From positions 124,001 through 188,000 of the forward strand of contig JANVFP010000015.1 in assembly GCA_027919835.1 (NCBI GenBank): a stretch of 64,000 nucleotides of DNA, given 5' to 3'. Made by a program: the position numbers and the translations under genes. Within the stretch, counting starts at the first letter, position 1; every line of letters begins with the position of its first letter. The notes beneath the pieces were generated by a model that saw nothing but the letters and a program-made list of their open reading frames with translations, had not been told where the DNA came from and did no database searches. The DNA comes from Lentinula raphanica. Taxonomy: Eukaryota; Basidiomycota; Agaricomycetes; Agaricales; Omphalotaceae. Below, piece by piece: positions 1 to 11,367 of the stretch.

Positions 1-51
1 TTATTGTCACCCGCAAGACTGATGAATGTATCAAGGCCTTATCCCTGGTGG

Positions 52-326
52 CACTGCATGCACGACCAAATAAGTGGTCCAAAGTTATACTGAACTTATT
101 TTGAATTCTCGGATAATGGGAAAATCCTAAGTAGTCCCACATATGGTAAAACTTATCTTAAACATATTTTGAAAAATGACCATATATGTAAACTTATGGT
201 CAACTTCTGGTAGAAAATCTAATTAAGTTTACCATATATGGTGCCACTTAGTATCTTCCCATTATTCGAGAGTTTAAGATAATTTCATCATAATCTTGGG
301 CCACTTATTTGGTCGTGCATGCAGTG
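52..326. mobile_element. CACTA-like foldback MITE, 275 bp
   Basis: The two ends are perfect inverted repeats for about 26 bp, starting CACTGCATGCACGACCAAAT. The similarity continues with mismatches almost to the centre, so the element is one imperfect palindrome. It starts with CACTG and is flanked on both sides by the trinucleotide TGG (49-51 and 327-329). CACT-type termini with a 3-bp target duplication are typical of CACTA/En-Spm DNA transposons. There is no coding capacity, so it would be a non-autonomous derivative. The superfamily assignment is inference from termini and TSD length only. Confidence 0.75.
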
Positions 327-397
327 TGGGTGATTAGTTTTTTCTCATTTGACCCGTTTTTCTAACCATCAAATGTATATATTCTTCATTCACCAAG

Positions 398-712
398 ATG
401 GTGGAAATCGGAAACGATTTCGATCAAACGTCGAAGGATATCGAAGGGCTGCGTCTTTCGGTTGCATTGGGGGTATTCACGGGCAGAAACCCTGAATTAG
501 CTGCGCAGTGGAGAGTGTTGGCAGCTAAGTACAGGGCTATGTTAACAAAGCTTCGAACGCTGGAAGGACATATTCCCTCGGACTGCAGCGAAGAGTACCA
601 AAACTATAAAAACGCGCTCAAGCGTGGTATTGAAGAAGCCGAAGATTCGGAAGCTAAAGCTGCGGAAACTAACGCCGGACATTCGGCTACTAGTACTAGT
701 AGGGGCAGGTAG
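398..712 (+). CDS. Hypothetical 104-aa protein
   Basis: An uninterrupted ORF starts 72 bp after the foldback MITE. The protein is mostly helical in appearance (LAAQWRVLAAKYRAMLTKLR around residues 34-53), followed by an acidic stretch and a low-complexity Ser/Thr tail (SATSTSRGR). I do not recognise a family. It could be a real short gene, the end of a longer spliced gene, or a chance ORF. The absence of stop codons over 315 bases and the charged, non-repetitive composition argue mildly for coding. No signal peptide or membrane segment is seen. Confidence 0.35.
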   Translation: MVEIGNDFDQTSKDIEGLRLSVALGVFTGRNPELAAQWRVLAAKYRAMLTKLRTLEGHIPSDCSEEYQNYKNALKRGIEEAEDSEAKAAETNAGHSATSTSRGR

Positions 713-1636
713 GGGCTGATTTGGGAATAAGTATGGGTGGTCAATATTTCAATGTTCAACGTTAACATTAATGTTGGGGGTTAGTCTGGAACTATTCTAC
801 TGTGATTTGTAGTATGATTCCAAAGTTTACTCGTCAGAAGCGTATAAGGTTATCAATTGATGAGTACTTGAGTGACTTTGTTCAACCTCAAGAGTGCAGG
901 CTGATCAATGTTCGAGTTTTGCTATTGATTTCGACTGGTCTGCTGTTCAGCAAGTCTTAGTCTTACAAGGACTGATGTTGGTGCGTGAGAAAGCAAAAGA
1001 CACCATTGGATAGAGACATGGCAGTATCGGGACAATGTGGTCAAGGGAAGAAAGCCACGGAAGATTCTCGTCATGCCGCTAGTATAATGTTCACTGAGAG
1101 ATCATAAACAATTTCTACTACCAGCAAGATGCAGTGAATAGCAGTTCTATACCCTTGAAGATGATCAGGATTGGTAGCTGCAGCGGCCCAATGTCATGAA
1201 GTCCGACTGTCCAACGGCCTGAAGACGTTCACATCAGCAGAGAAAAAGAGCACAAAAGACTAAGTATCACTCGAGGGCCTTCATACTGAAAGTCTGAAAG
1301 TTCCAAGCTTCTTCTCTGAAGACATATAACTCAAAGTTTACAGTCAGTACGCTGTTCAAAACCAGAGTGAATACTTCCTTTATTCAGCATGAGGAGAGCA
1401 GCAGAGAGATAGACCAGAGCTTGAATGAGGAAATCAATGTCAAAAAGAACCAAGAGTTGAAGTCGGTGTCACACAAAATACAAAATTGAGTTACAAACTC
1501 AGACCAAATTCTCCGGCCTCACATGAACACAATTGCTTGGCTTCGCTCGCAAAGAGCAACTCAGTCATCTTGTAAATCAAGAAGCTCTCGAAAAACATAG
1601 ACCAAGATCAAATGCCATAGATACAGGCCTTGTACA
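713..1636. other. Gene-free stretch
   Basis: No ORF of useful length, RNA gene or repeat is recognised. The right part presumably holds the 3' UTR of the convergently placed dehydrogenase gene that ends at 1637. Confidence 0.5.
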
Positions 1637-3614
1637 TCACTCCAGAACCTTTCCTGGATTCATGATCCCATTTGGATCGAAGATCGCCTTGATTTTCCTC
1701 ATCCATGCGATGCTTGTTTCGTCCTTTGAGTAATGCAACGCATGTGTTTTCATAGCCCCGATGCCGTGCTCAGCAGATACTGAGCCTCGATGGGATGCTG
1801 AACAAGGTGCATGAGTAATAGGTTTAGAGCTTGGAGTTGAGATGAAGTACTTGCCTACAAGCTCATAAACGAATGGTTCTAATGCATTTTGAATCTCTGG
1901 AGTGTATGCTTTGGCAATCACATTTAGATGCAGGTTGCCTATGAGCGACAGTTGGAGCAACTCGGATTGTGAGATAGATACGATCAAAGCTCACCATCGC
2001 CAACATGACCATATCCGATCACTGCCTTCACTTGATCTTCATTCAAAAGACCTTTTGACCGTAACTGCTCTCGCGTACGATCGACACATTCCTTAAAAGT
2101 GGAAAGGGGTACGGATATATCGTATTTGTATGCCTTTCCTTCTTTCGAGACGGCTTCTGTAACGCCTTCTCGAAGTGCCCATAATGAAGAGAATTGTGCA
2201 GGGTTCTGTGCCAGAACGCCAGTATTGATGAGGGGTTCGTCAGCTTCTAGGAGGGATTCGAGTAGATCATTTAATTTCTGTTGAAAGCCGCATTCAATGA
2301 TTGCTCCAAGCTCATGGTGATATACAGAAGGTACCTCTTCGTCATGTTCTCTCCGACCTCCACTTGTTTCCACCAACACGAAACACTCTGCACCTTCGAC
2401 CTCTTCTTCACTGAGAGCACGACCTTGACCATGTTTGACAGCGAGGTCATATGCGGTTCTATCGATAAACTCAAATGCTGATAGGATTTCGGAAAGCTGA
2501 CGCTTGACTGTCTTGTAAAGAGGAAGGACGTTTTCGAAACGAGGTAACGCAAGAATGACATTATTTGAAGCTTGAGGTGCCGGAGGTGTAAGGATAGATA
2601 CCCCTGTGATGATTCCAAGAGTGCCTTCAGCACCAATGAAAAGCTGCTTTAGATCATAACCTAGGGGGTATCGTTCAGCCGAGAACAAGAAGTTGAGGGC
2701 TGAAAATCACCTGTGTTATCTTTTCTCAACGTATTTAATTGGTCAAGGATTGTTCCATCTGGTAGAACGACTTCAAGGCCTAACACTGAGCCGTGGAGGG
2801 AACCGTAGCGAAGGAGTCTGAGGCCTCCTGCATTCGTGGACACGTTGCCGCCTATTTGGCAGCTATGATTTTCTCACCGACGCAACGCAAGTGTGAAAAT
2901 AAGTCAAAGTTCACGAAAAAGATGATGTTTGGATTGGATGAGCTGAGAGCAACAATCAACTTGGATCAAATACATACCTGCCTTTCGCACCAAGATCAAG
3001 AGGCATGATATGGTTGTGTGGAGCAACATAGTCTGCGGAGGGAAAGCGCACACAGATATCAAACTCTAGACTCGATACGCGCAGGATCTGGAGTACCGGT
3101 GAGGGATTGAAGAATGCAACCAGCGTCAGCGACTAGGATACCTGTTAGGGGAATATCAGAATCTTATACGGACAAACGCAAAGCAGGACATTGTACCGGA
3201 CACAGGATCAAAAGATCGTACTTGTGTCATGGTTGACAGAGAGAGAATAACTTCATCTCTCAATGGAACACTACCACCGACGAGACCAGTGTTTCCGCCT
3301 TGAGGAACGATGCCGATCCGTCTGTCATTACACCATTTGACTATTTCGCTAACTTCCTGAGTGGTCTTCGGTTTTAGAACTGTTGTGGCCTTTCCACGAT
3401 ATTTGCCCATCCAGTCGTTGTTGTAAATATCGAGTTCCTCTGGCGGAGTTGAGATGGAAGGGAGGGTGGACAGTACAGAGGTCGGAGATGAAAGTATCTT
3501 GGCGAAGTGAAGGGCATCTGCATCAGTAATTGAACTCAGTCGCGAGGAGAGCGTCGAGTTATGCCTTGAAAAGATGAGAGAACAACGTCTTGACCAGTGC
3601 CAAAGACGGGACAT
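1637..3614 (-). CDS. D2HGDH: D-2-hydroxyglutarate dehydrogenase, mitochondrial, FAD-dependent
   Basis: This spliced gene encodes an FAD-linked oxidase that converts D-2-hydroxyglutarate to 2-oxoglutarate in mitochondria (yeast Dld2 family). The N-terminus ([20 protein letters not shown]) is Arg/Ser-rich and acid-free, as in mitochondrial presequences. FAD-binding type-4 motifs follow: [41 protein letters not shown] and [12 protein letters not shown]. The C-terminal FAD-oxidase domain has [13 protein letters not shown] and [14 protein letters not shown] introns join [43 protein letters not shown] and GDG|NLHLN. One more intron (1798-1854) must start with GC (GCAAGT) to give [13 protein letters not shown]; its length is a multiple of three, so the unspliced frame stays open. 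D-lactate dehydrogenase is the main alternative, but [11 protein letters not shown] and the DYVAPHN segment favour D2HGDH. The gene is head-to-head with the GYF gene, 168 bp away. Confidence 0.93.
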
Positions 3615-3782
3615 GGCGGCAAGGTCTAAATGGACGTTTTAGAAAATCCGAATTAGCCGAATTTTGACATATCGTGTGACAAATTGTGACAACCGGAGTT
3701 TTACGGCCTGTCACGCCTTTCTCCCTTTGAATACACAACCACCTTTGAAATGTTGCCTGCATAATCCTTTTCTTCTCTCATC
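3615..3782. promoter_or_regulatory. 168-bp bidirectional promoter
   Basis: The start codons of the dehydrogenase (minus) and the GYF protein (plus) are only 168 bp apart and point away from each other, so both promoters must lie here. The part next to the plus-strand gene is pyrimidine-rich (ctttctccctttg, ccttttcttctctcatc). No clear TATA box is seen. Confidence 0.6.
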
Positions 3783-6700
3783 ATGTCCCAACCCGACGTC
3801 GACGATAACTCTAGCGATAACTATGGCGTCCAATATCTTGAGCATCCAGCTGGAGTTGTAGAAGTCCAGAATATCACCGGCGAACCGAAGAAAGACGAAA
3901 GTCCAACGGCGACGGCGACCACGACTGAGCGTTTGTCTGATGCCGCCAGTATCAAGAGTACTCCTCCACTGAGGTCCAGCGTTACTGAGCTTCAAGATAA
4001 CGTCTCCTCACCTTTACCACCTCCATCGCCTACTAGAAGTGCTCACACAGCTACTACGGAGGATCGAAGCGTTATTAGGAGAAGATCTATTACAGATGTA
4101 CGCCTTGTATCGTTCAGCAGCATCTTGGTTCTCATGTCTGTTTTAGCCAAGATCTTCTCGAAGAATTTCTGGTTTCTTCAATAATTTAATACATCGACGG
4201 GATGTGCCTGCTCGAGCCGCTATCAGAGAAGAACAGCAGCCGGTCGCTTCCTCATCTCCTCAACCCGAGAAAACAACCCACGATGACCGAACGAGATCTT
4301 CATCGCCTGCTCCCAGTAACATCATTCCGCCACCTCGATTACCTCCTCCGACTCTGCAGGAGCTCGGTCTTTCATTCTCGGTCATCACTGCTGACCTTTC
4401 CCCATCCCATTTCAGCACGCCGCCTTCTAGCGGTGCTTTCCTTCTCCCTCACTATCTCTTACTCTGTCATGCGCAAGGCTTGGATGTGTTACCGTTGGTC
4501 TCTCCACCGGAACCTCAACCTTATGCTCTCATCCGCCGTGTGAGTTTTAAAAGTATCGTAGTCATGGAAAAACGCGGTGTCCTTGTAGCGATTGCTGGAC
4601 GTAGAGATGGTGTACGGGTCTATGCTCTAGAAGAAATACGAAAGGCAGTCGAATGGCGTATTGACGTCGAAGTCAGACGGGAAAGGGAACGCAACAAGAG
4701 GGAAATGGCCAAAAAAGTTGCTTCCGGAGTTGTTCTTGACGGCCGCAATTCTTCAGAGAAGCAGCGAAAACCAAGTCTCTCTACGCCGCCTCCTGGGGAG
4801 CTATCAAAACCACGTACTGTTCCCCGCAAAATATCTCATGGCCACATACAACCATCTGCTCAGACGCCTCCCGCGCCGTTGATACCTAGAACGCCCACGA
4901 TCCGTAGGCCTAAGCATGCTGCTACCGTTCCTGTTCCTACAACTGCTTCCGCTCCTTCCCCCCAAATACCGGAACCATCGGGCCGTCCACCTCCCTATAC
5001 ACCTTCGGACTACGCGCCTCCACCTCAAATCCAATCTCGCAACTCCACGATTACTATAGCTCCTACACGATCCAGGTCCAGAGGTGGCTCAGTATCAGAT
5101 GTCCTCAGTGCTCCACAACTGGCTCTCCTTAACGAAGCCGCGCGACCTCGAGATACTGATGTCAAAGACTGGGTCGAGTCTAGCGATGATGAAGCGATTA
5201 ATATCGTTGCAGCCGGACAGAGCGGTAGCCAGGCCTTGGATGAAAGGACCAGTGCTACAAGCTCAAGACATCATACCAGCTTCAGTCAGTCCACCGTTGG
5301 TGCACACACTCCTTCTGGCTCTCAAACTTATCTCTCTGCTCACTCACCCTCCATCGCTCGCCGTAATAGGCCAGCTAATTTGGACCTTTCTCTGGCTCGT
5401 TCAAATAGTGGTATACCCGCACCAGAACCTTCTCCTGCTCCTACCCTTCTCACACTTCGGCAAGCACTTGCGCATCCACCTCTAGTCTCCCGCGATGACC
5501 GAACACCAGAACCAGATACTCCGCGCGGAGATGTAGACGCTGACGACGATGAAGACGACGAGGGCGGCAACTCCATCAGTCTATCTCAAGCATTGTTAGA
5601 AAGTCGATTGCCGGATTTGCCTCCTCCTGGCACAAGGAGACCTCAGATGCCTATTCTCATATCAGCTTCCCATCCTGTTGCATCGCCGGACGATGAGCCT
5701 ATCAGTCCTCGTAATTCAGTCTCCCAGAATAGCGACATCTCCCGTGCAGGATCTTCAGAAACTCAGAACTCTTCCCGGAACAGACGGCGAAGATGGTCAT
5801 TGATGCTCACGCAGTCTTTGAATAGTTCATCAACTACATCAGCGAACGACGTTGGCGCCTCAGCATCGTCGCCTCCTCATTCGGCTTCACCAGGCATGTC
5901 TTTGTCGCGCGAACAAACACCTACAAGGTCTACCAGGTCCAATAGATCACATTCACAATCTCGTGGCGCAATGCCTCGTAGACCATCTTCAGCCCATGCT
6001 GATATCACACCTACCACAGCGTCTACCCTAGTGCCGCCACTACCCAACGATGCTGCAATGGTTGCTTCGACATCTGCGGCCTCTGTAATGTCAGCCACGT
6101 CCGCCTCGTCATCTCGGTCACGGTTCATCCCCAGAATAATTAGTCATGCAATTCAAAGCATGAAGTCTGATAATGAGCGGCCTTCCACCACCGGAAGTGC
6201 TGATTCTGATTCAAGACGGAACAACAACGCTCCCGTACTCTCTCACTCACCGCCTCCAAAGCTCGAATATGTCAAATTGCCAGGAACAAAAGGATCTCTA
6301 ATGATTAAGTCTGTTGAGACGGCTAAGAAAAGGTACTTTCTCTTTCCAATTCGTGATATGTAAGCAGTCGGACATAACTCAAACCGCGTTCATAGCTTTT
6401 TGGCAATTTTATGTGGCGACAACGGCGAAAAAGTCGAACTGTTTGCTGGCACCTGTAGGACTGCTTTGGGTTTGTCAAGAACATTCATTCTTCCAGATTC
6501 ACCTCGCTCGCTTGAACTACAGCTACAAGGGGATGATCTAGTCGAAGTTTTCCTTGTCTTTTCCCAGAACGTCTTTGGTCTAGAACCTGCAACCGTCCGT
6601 GTCCGCGAGGTCAGGATCGGTCGTGCAGAGCGTCGTGCAGCTCGTCGGCGGGCTCGTGAGCTGCGTAATGATACAAGTGCACCTGGGAATGATTCGGAAG

Positions 6701-8150
6701 CAGCGGCAAATGCTGGTAACGAAGAAGAGAATACGAATGTGAACGTCAGCATAGGAGTATCTGTCTCTGTTGGCTCGACTGTCGTCGCTAATGGAACAGG
6801 TCCTTCTGGACCACAAAGCCCATATGTTGCCAATGAACATCCTCAAGATAGAAGTGCTCCCGCCACTCCTGGACTGTCTGGTACAATTGATCCAATACAA
6901 GAACCCAGTGTAGAGGGAACAAGTACCCCTGCTGAAGTCATACCTTCCACCAACGTTGCTGCTGCTGAAGAATTGATTGCTCTTGCGACGGCGCGCATGG
7001 GACCCTACACGACTTTCCAGCAGCTCTCATTTGCACCTCAATTCCCGTTGGCTTCCATTGCAGACGAATATGTGATCCCCCCGACATATCCCGATTTCAT
7101 AGAGTACCGTGAGGCGTACGAGCCAGCAGAACAGGGCGACAGTGTCGACCTATCTCAAGTCAACTTCTCACCGCCTGGGCTTCCTGTACCTACGCCAAGC
7201 GCTCCATCTAAATGGTTCTACCAAGATCCAAAAGGCAATGTACATGGTCTGTATCCCTTCATCCATACAAACATGATAGCAGGTGCTGAACATTTTCCAT
7301 AGGTCCTTGGAAACCATCACTCATGCAAGCATGGTACAAAGATGGTTTACTTCCACCCGATCTTCCCGTGCGTAAGGAGGAAGAAACTGAGTATATCCTT
7401 TTAAAGGACCTCAGAGCACAAAGTGTAGATCCTACTCAACCTTTCAAACCTCCTCCAGCACCATCATCTAGTTCCCAATCGAACATTTTCCAACCTTCTG
7501 ACAAACCACTTTTGAAACCCATATCCTTGCTATCTCAACCGAAGCACTTTGGTCCTCCTGCATTATTTTACTCCTCCCGCGGTGGACACAGTACCACAAT
7601 CGTCGACGCTCGTGGACGTTCAGTACTCAAAGGACGATTCTTATGGAGCGACGATGACCGGCCTGAAGATGACACTAAATCCGTCTCGCTCATGGGGAGG
7701 ATGGGTGATGTTAAACGTTTAGAAGCAGTGGATATCAAAAATCGTTCTGTCCTCATTGCTATGCGTCAGGGTGGGGTTGAAGCTGTTGATCTGGGCGATG
7801 CTCTTCTCAAACCAGCCGACGAGTCCCGTACGACACTCCCTCAGTTCAGTACTCTTTCTTCACATATGAATCGCCGGGCTCCATTCGTTTGGAGGATTGG
7901 TACTCCCGTTGCGTCTTCGACTAATTCAGCCACAATTCTCTCTCGACCGAAAGGCGGTCACCTATCGAAGCCCAAGCTTACTACTGGACTAGCAAAGTCA
8001 CCTGCGAATCGAACGGAATTCAATATGGGAGACGCAGAACCGGAATACCTTGACGAGGTGCTCTTCTTGGGCAGAAAAGATGACGAAATATACATTTGTG
8101 AGCGGAATTCGGGGTCTTTTAGAATACTCCGGTTGTGTCCTTCGTCGTGA
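3783..8150 (+). CDS. GYF-domain protein with CNH-like segments, about 1399 aa
   Basis: Four exons fit: 3783-4097, 4147-6332, 6396-7246 and 7303-8150, all joined by GT-AG introns and giving about 1399 residues. Near the C-terminus (about residues 1105-1160) is a GYF domain split by the last intron: WFYQDPKGNVHG joined to PWKPSLMQAWYKDG, then LPPDLPV. GYF domains bind proline-rich peptides. Two segments, about residues 170-300 (including VVMEKRGVLVAIAGRRDGVR) and 730-830 (including FLAILCGDNGEKVELFAG), resemble halves of a citron-homology (CNH) beta-propeller. They are separated by about 430 residues of Ser/Pro-rich disorder with an acidic patch near 565. The CNH link is inference. The function is unknown; a scaffold or adaptor is likely. 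Confidence 0.85.
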
Positions 8151-8397
8151 CAGTTCTTTTTTTGTGACTATTATACCGCAAGGGCTTTCGTTCATTTCCT
8201 AAATGTTTTCGTCCACATGTATACTGCACATTTAAGGTATAACAATAATCAACCATGGATTCTTCAATCAAGCTTCCTCCAGCTTCCATGTAAATGGATA
8301 CATACTCATTTACAGATGAGAGTAGTCGTTACAAATCTCGAAGGTGTAGATGAAGCACTCTATTTGATTACTTGCTCTCAGAGAGACCGAACTAGTT

Positions 8398-11105
8398 CTA
8401 TAGCTTTGCCACTATTTTCCGCAACTGTGTCTTCAAGATCTTTCCTGTCGAGGTTTTCTGTTTGCGTGTCTTCAACTTTTCCGGAAGTAGGATGACGGAT
8501 GCAGCTTACAGGCAATTCTGGGACAACCTCTACCCATTCTGGACAAGCAAAACCCGGAAGTCTCTTCCTTGCGTGTGCCTTCAAATCCTTTGTAAACTCG
8601 TCATGCCGATTGTGCCATTTAGCAGCATGCTCAGGATGCAGAATTACGAATGCCATTGGACGTTCTCCCCACTTCTGATGTTCTCGAGCGACCACGGAAA
8701 CTTCCAGTACATGTGGATGGGAAGCTAATTCTGAAAGGAAGATAGTTTAGCCTGATTCTCACTTAAGGATTTATTCATGAGTTCACCTTGTTCAATTGCT
8801 AAACTCGAAGCGTTCTGTAGAATATGGCTGGTCAAGTTCTTGTTCAATAAGACCGAAAGAAGTACTTACCTCGCCACCAGAAATGATGATGTCCTTGCTT
8901 CGGTCTAGAATTGAAGCTGACCCATCTGGATGCATGACTGCTAAATCCCCGCTCCAAAAATATCCTCCTTGAAAAGCTTGCTTGGTAGCTTCCGGGTCGT
9001 GGAAGTACTAATCCCGAATGGCTATCAACTACATATATAGGTTTGATATTTTACCCTCACGCACCTCCTTCATGACGATATTACCTCTGGTGACAATTTC
9101 ACCTATCGTTTTGCCATCCTTTGGAACGTCGACAAGCCCGCCATTGGATCCCTTCGGATTTTCTTCAGGACGATAGACAATCCGCATGTCCCCAGCGGTA
9201 GCAAAAGGATGTCCTTGCCGCGCCATGAATTTTGAACGCTCTTCCAGGGAAAGGGAGGCCCACGATTTCTGTGAATAATTCCGGGTGAACGGACCATAGG
9301 TCTACGAAATCTTCAACCTTATGCCATATATCTCACAAAGGATAAATGCAACACATGCCTCGGTCAACCCATAGACGTGGATAGGAGTGATCCCGATTTT
9401 TTCAAGGGAACCTATCAAATGGGCAGTGGGTGCAGCACCTATACCGAGTGTGAGATAGTCTACGCTCAACAGCAACTTCGTAACGAATTCTCTTTCACCT
9501 GCTATGTAAGCTCTGATATTTTGTGGAGGGCGTTTCGCCGCAGGATCGTTCACAATTCCGATCTGTACTGTTGGTGCCCCGCAGTAATGTGTAACATTGG
9601 AATGTGAGAAATGTTTCCAAATTGTAGGATAATCGACAGAGCGCATTGCGATCTAAAGAGGAAAACGTGAAGACGGGTAGAGGTTCCGAAGCTTGCGAAT
9701 ATGGTACAGACCTGGGTAGTGAAAGCGAATGTGTTTGCCCAAGGAAATGTCCAGCCAGCAGCATGAAACATTGGGAGGATCCTAAGGAAACGTGGTTATG
9801 GGTAAATTACATTCTGATATAGTATTGGCATTCACCATAGATATGTTGAATCGGGGTTCATTCTGTTCATGATCAGAACCAGCGTGGCCACTGAGGAGAG
9901 TGACACTCACTGTCCCTCGAATGCATTCGCTACGGCACCCAAGTAAGTTCCTAAAATGGATAAGGCATATGCACAGACAGTGTAAGATTTATTGATTCAA
10001 TTCACCTCGCAATGTCGTTAGAACACCCTTGTATCTTCGTCAGAGAATGGGGGAGTATTCTAGAAGTAGTATGTCATTCATTACCTTTGGCTGTAGAGAA
10101 AGACCTTATATTGAGCATCAAAGCTTTTCATTAGTACCGTGCGTTACTCACCCTGCCAGTTGTTCCAGAGCTATTTCTTTACTGTCAATTGTGGTTCCTC
10201 AGTTAGAGAGACTGAAGTAGACTTGCGTATAGCATAGCATAGCTGGAGTGTTCTCATCTGCCTCCATATCTAGCCCCGACCAGCCTTTCTCATTGCTAAA
10301 CCGTCTTCCTTCGCTCAGGAAATCCTCATAGGGATCGCCGCTTCTACCTGTGTCATTGGAGACTATGATGGGGATGCGAGTACCCTTGACGAGGTGAAGA
10401 TACTCAGAGTCTATGAGGATGAGTTTTGAGCCACTATGCTCTACAGAAATCACGGGTGAGAGATGTCAGAAATTGGAACACGCGGCAGTACCTAGTATAT
10501 ATGTCACCTCCTGGGGGGTCAGACGAGTATTGATTGCTGTGAGTATCACTCGAGCAGCCAGAGCGCCTTGTAACGCGTCTGCTCCGAAGTATGTCAGAGT
10601 AGGTTCTGTGCACGATGAGATCACCAACCAGCCATCATTGGCCTGTAGTACGCTAGTTAGAGAGAACAGTGAATGCGAGAATGCCTTTTTACGTACACAT
10701 TGGGAGCAATAACCGCGATTCGATCTCCTGGCATAAGTCCCTGTTTGATTATAGCATATGCAAAGTTTTGCACGCGCTGTGCCCTAGTCTGGGAGTCCAG
10801 CAGGTTGAAGAAACTGGTTATATCGGTAACATACCAGACGGAATAAGTGTAGAAGGCAGGTGTCTTCACATCAGGATGGGCTAGAGCTATCTTGTGAGGA
10901 TATATGAGGGCAGCTCTGAGTAAGAAATCAAGTGGATTCTACAGCAATCTATGAGCTCAACTCGTTATTCAGTGTACTCTGTGACTAGGTATACCAATGG
11001 ATGATAATTGACCGGGATATTCTGAGGAAGCTTCAATTTGAGCTCGATGTTTGGTGGTGGTATACTCTCAGGAGTGGGCTTGAAGTCGTATGCTGTGGAG
11101 GCCAT
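8398..11105 (-). CDS. Acyl-CoA ligase (AMP-dependent synthetase), probable peroxisomal
   Basis: A many-exon member of the ANL superfamily, which activates carboxylic acids with ATP and CoA. The AMP-binding motif YTSGTTGR is assembled across an intron (10171-10226) that must begin with GC (GCAAGT); GT alternatives break the frame. Further family motifs are ILPMFHAAGWTFPW, HVYGLTEA, FWSGDLAVMHPDG, DRSKDIIISGGE and the C-terminal lysine motif KTSTGKILKT. The last residues are AKL, a tripeptide of the PTS1 type, so import into peroxisomes is likely. I chose the start MASTAYDFKPTPES at 11105 because the upstream in-frame residues look like 5' UTR. Substrate length cannot be read from sequence; medium-chain fatty or aromatic acids are possible. 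It shares a 262-bp divergent promoter with the next gene. Confidence 0.9.
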
Positions 11106-11367
11106 TTGAGGAAAGCAGGTAAGTAAATGGTGGTATGCAGATAAGTATCCCAAACTTCCCCGCACGAATAGAATGCGGGGTTCATGGCCGGAACATTGAT
11201 CTGCCATAATTAAATGAGATTGGCGTTAGTTGAGTGATAAGATAAGATTGTACTTCAGCGATAAGATAAAATTCTATAGTCTTGCAACAAACTACCTGCT
11301 AAGTCTTTCTTCTTAATACCACCATCGCTACATTTCTATCATTCCAAGCTGGTATTGGAACATCGCT
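11106..11367. promoter_or_regulatory. 262-bp bidirectional promoter
   Basis: This lies between the divergent starts of the acyl-CoA ligase (minus) and the alginate-lyase-like gene (plus). It contains three close repeats of the motif GATAAGAT/GATAAGAT/GATAAAAT (11239-11273), which resemble GATA-factor sites. That reading is inference from the core motif. Confidence 0.5.

Noticed and set aside
1798..1854. Sequencing error (GC for GT) at the five unusual donors.
   Set aside because: Five independent sites in five genes, three of them with the exact GCAAGT context known for GC-AG introns, make error unlikely; it stays possible for a single site.
5340..5576. Long antisense ORFs inside the GYF, LINE and LIM genes (for example 5340-5576 minus, 36214-36570 plus, 48402-48623 plus).
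   Set aside because: They mirror codon bias of the true genes, show low-complexity composition and have no starts, splice signals or motifs of their own.
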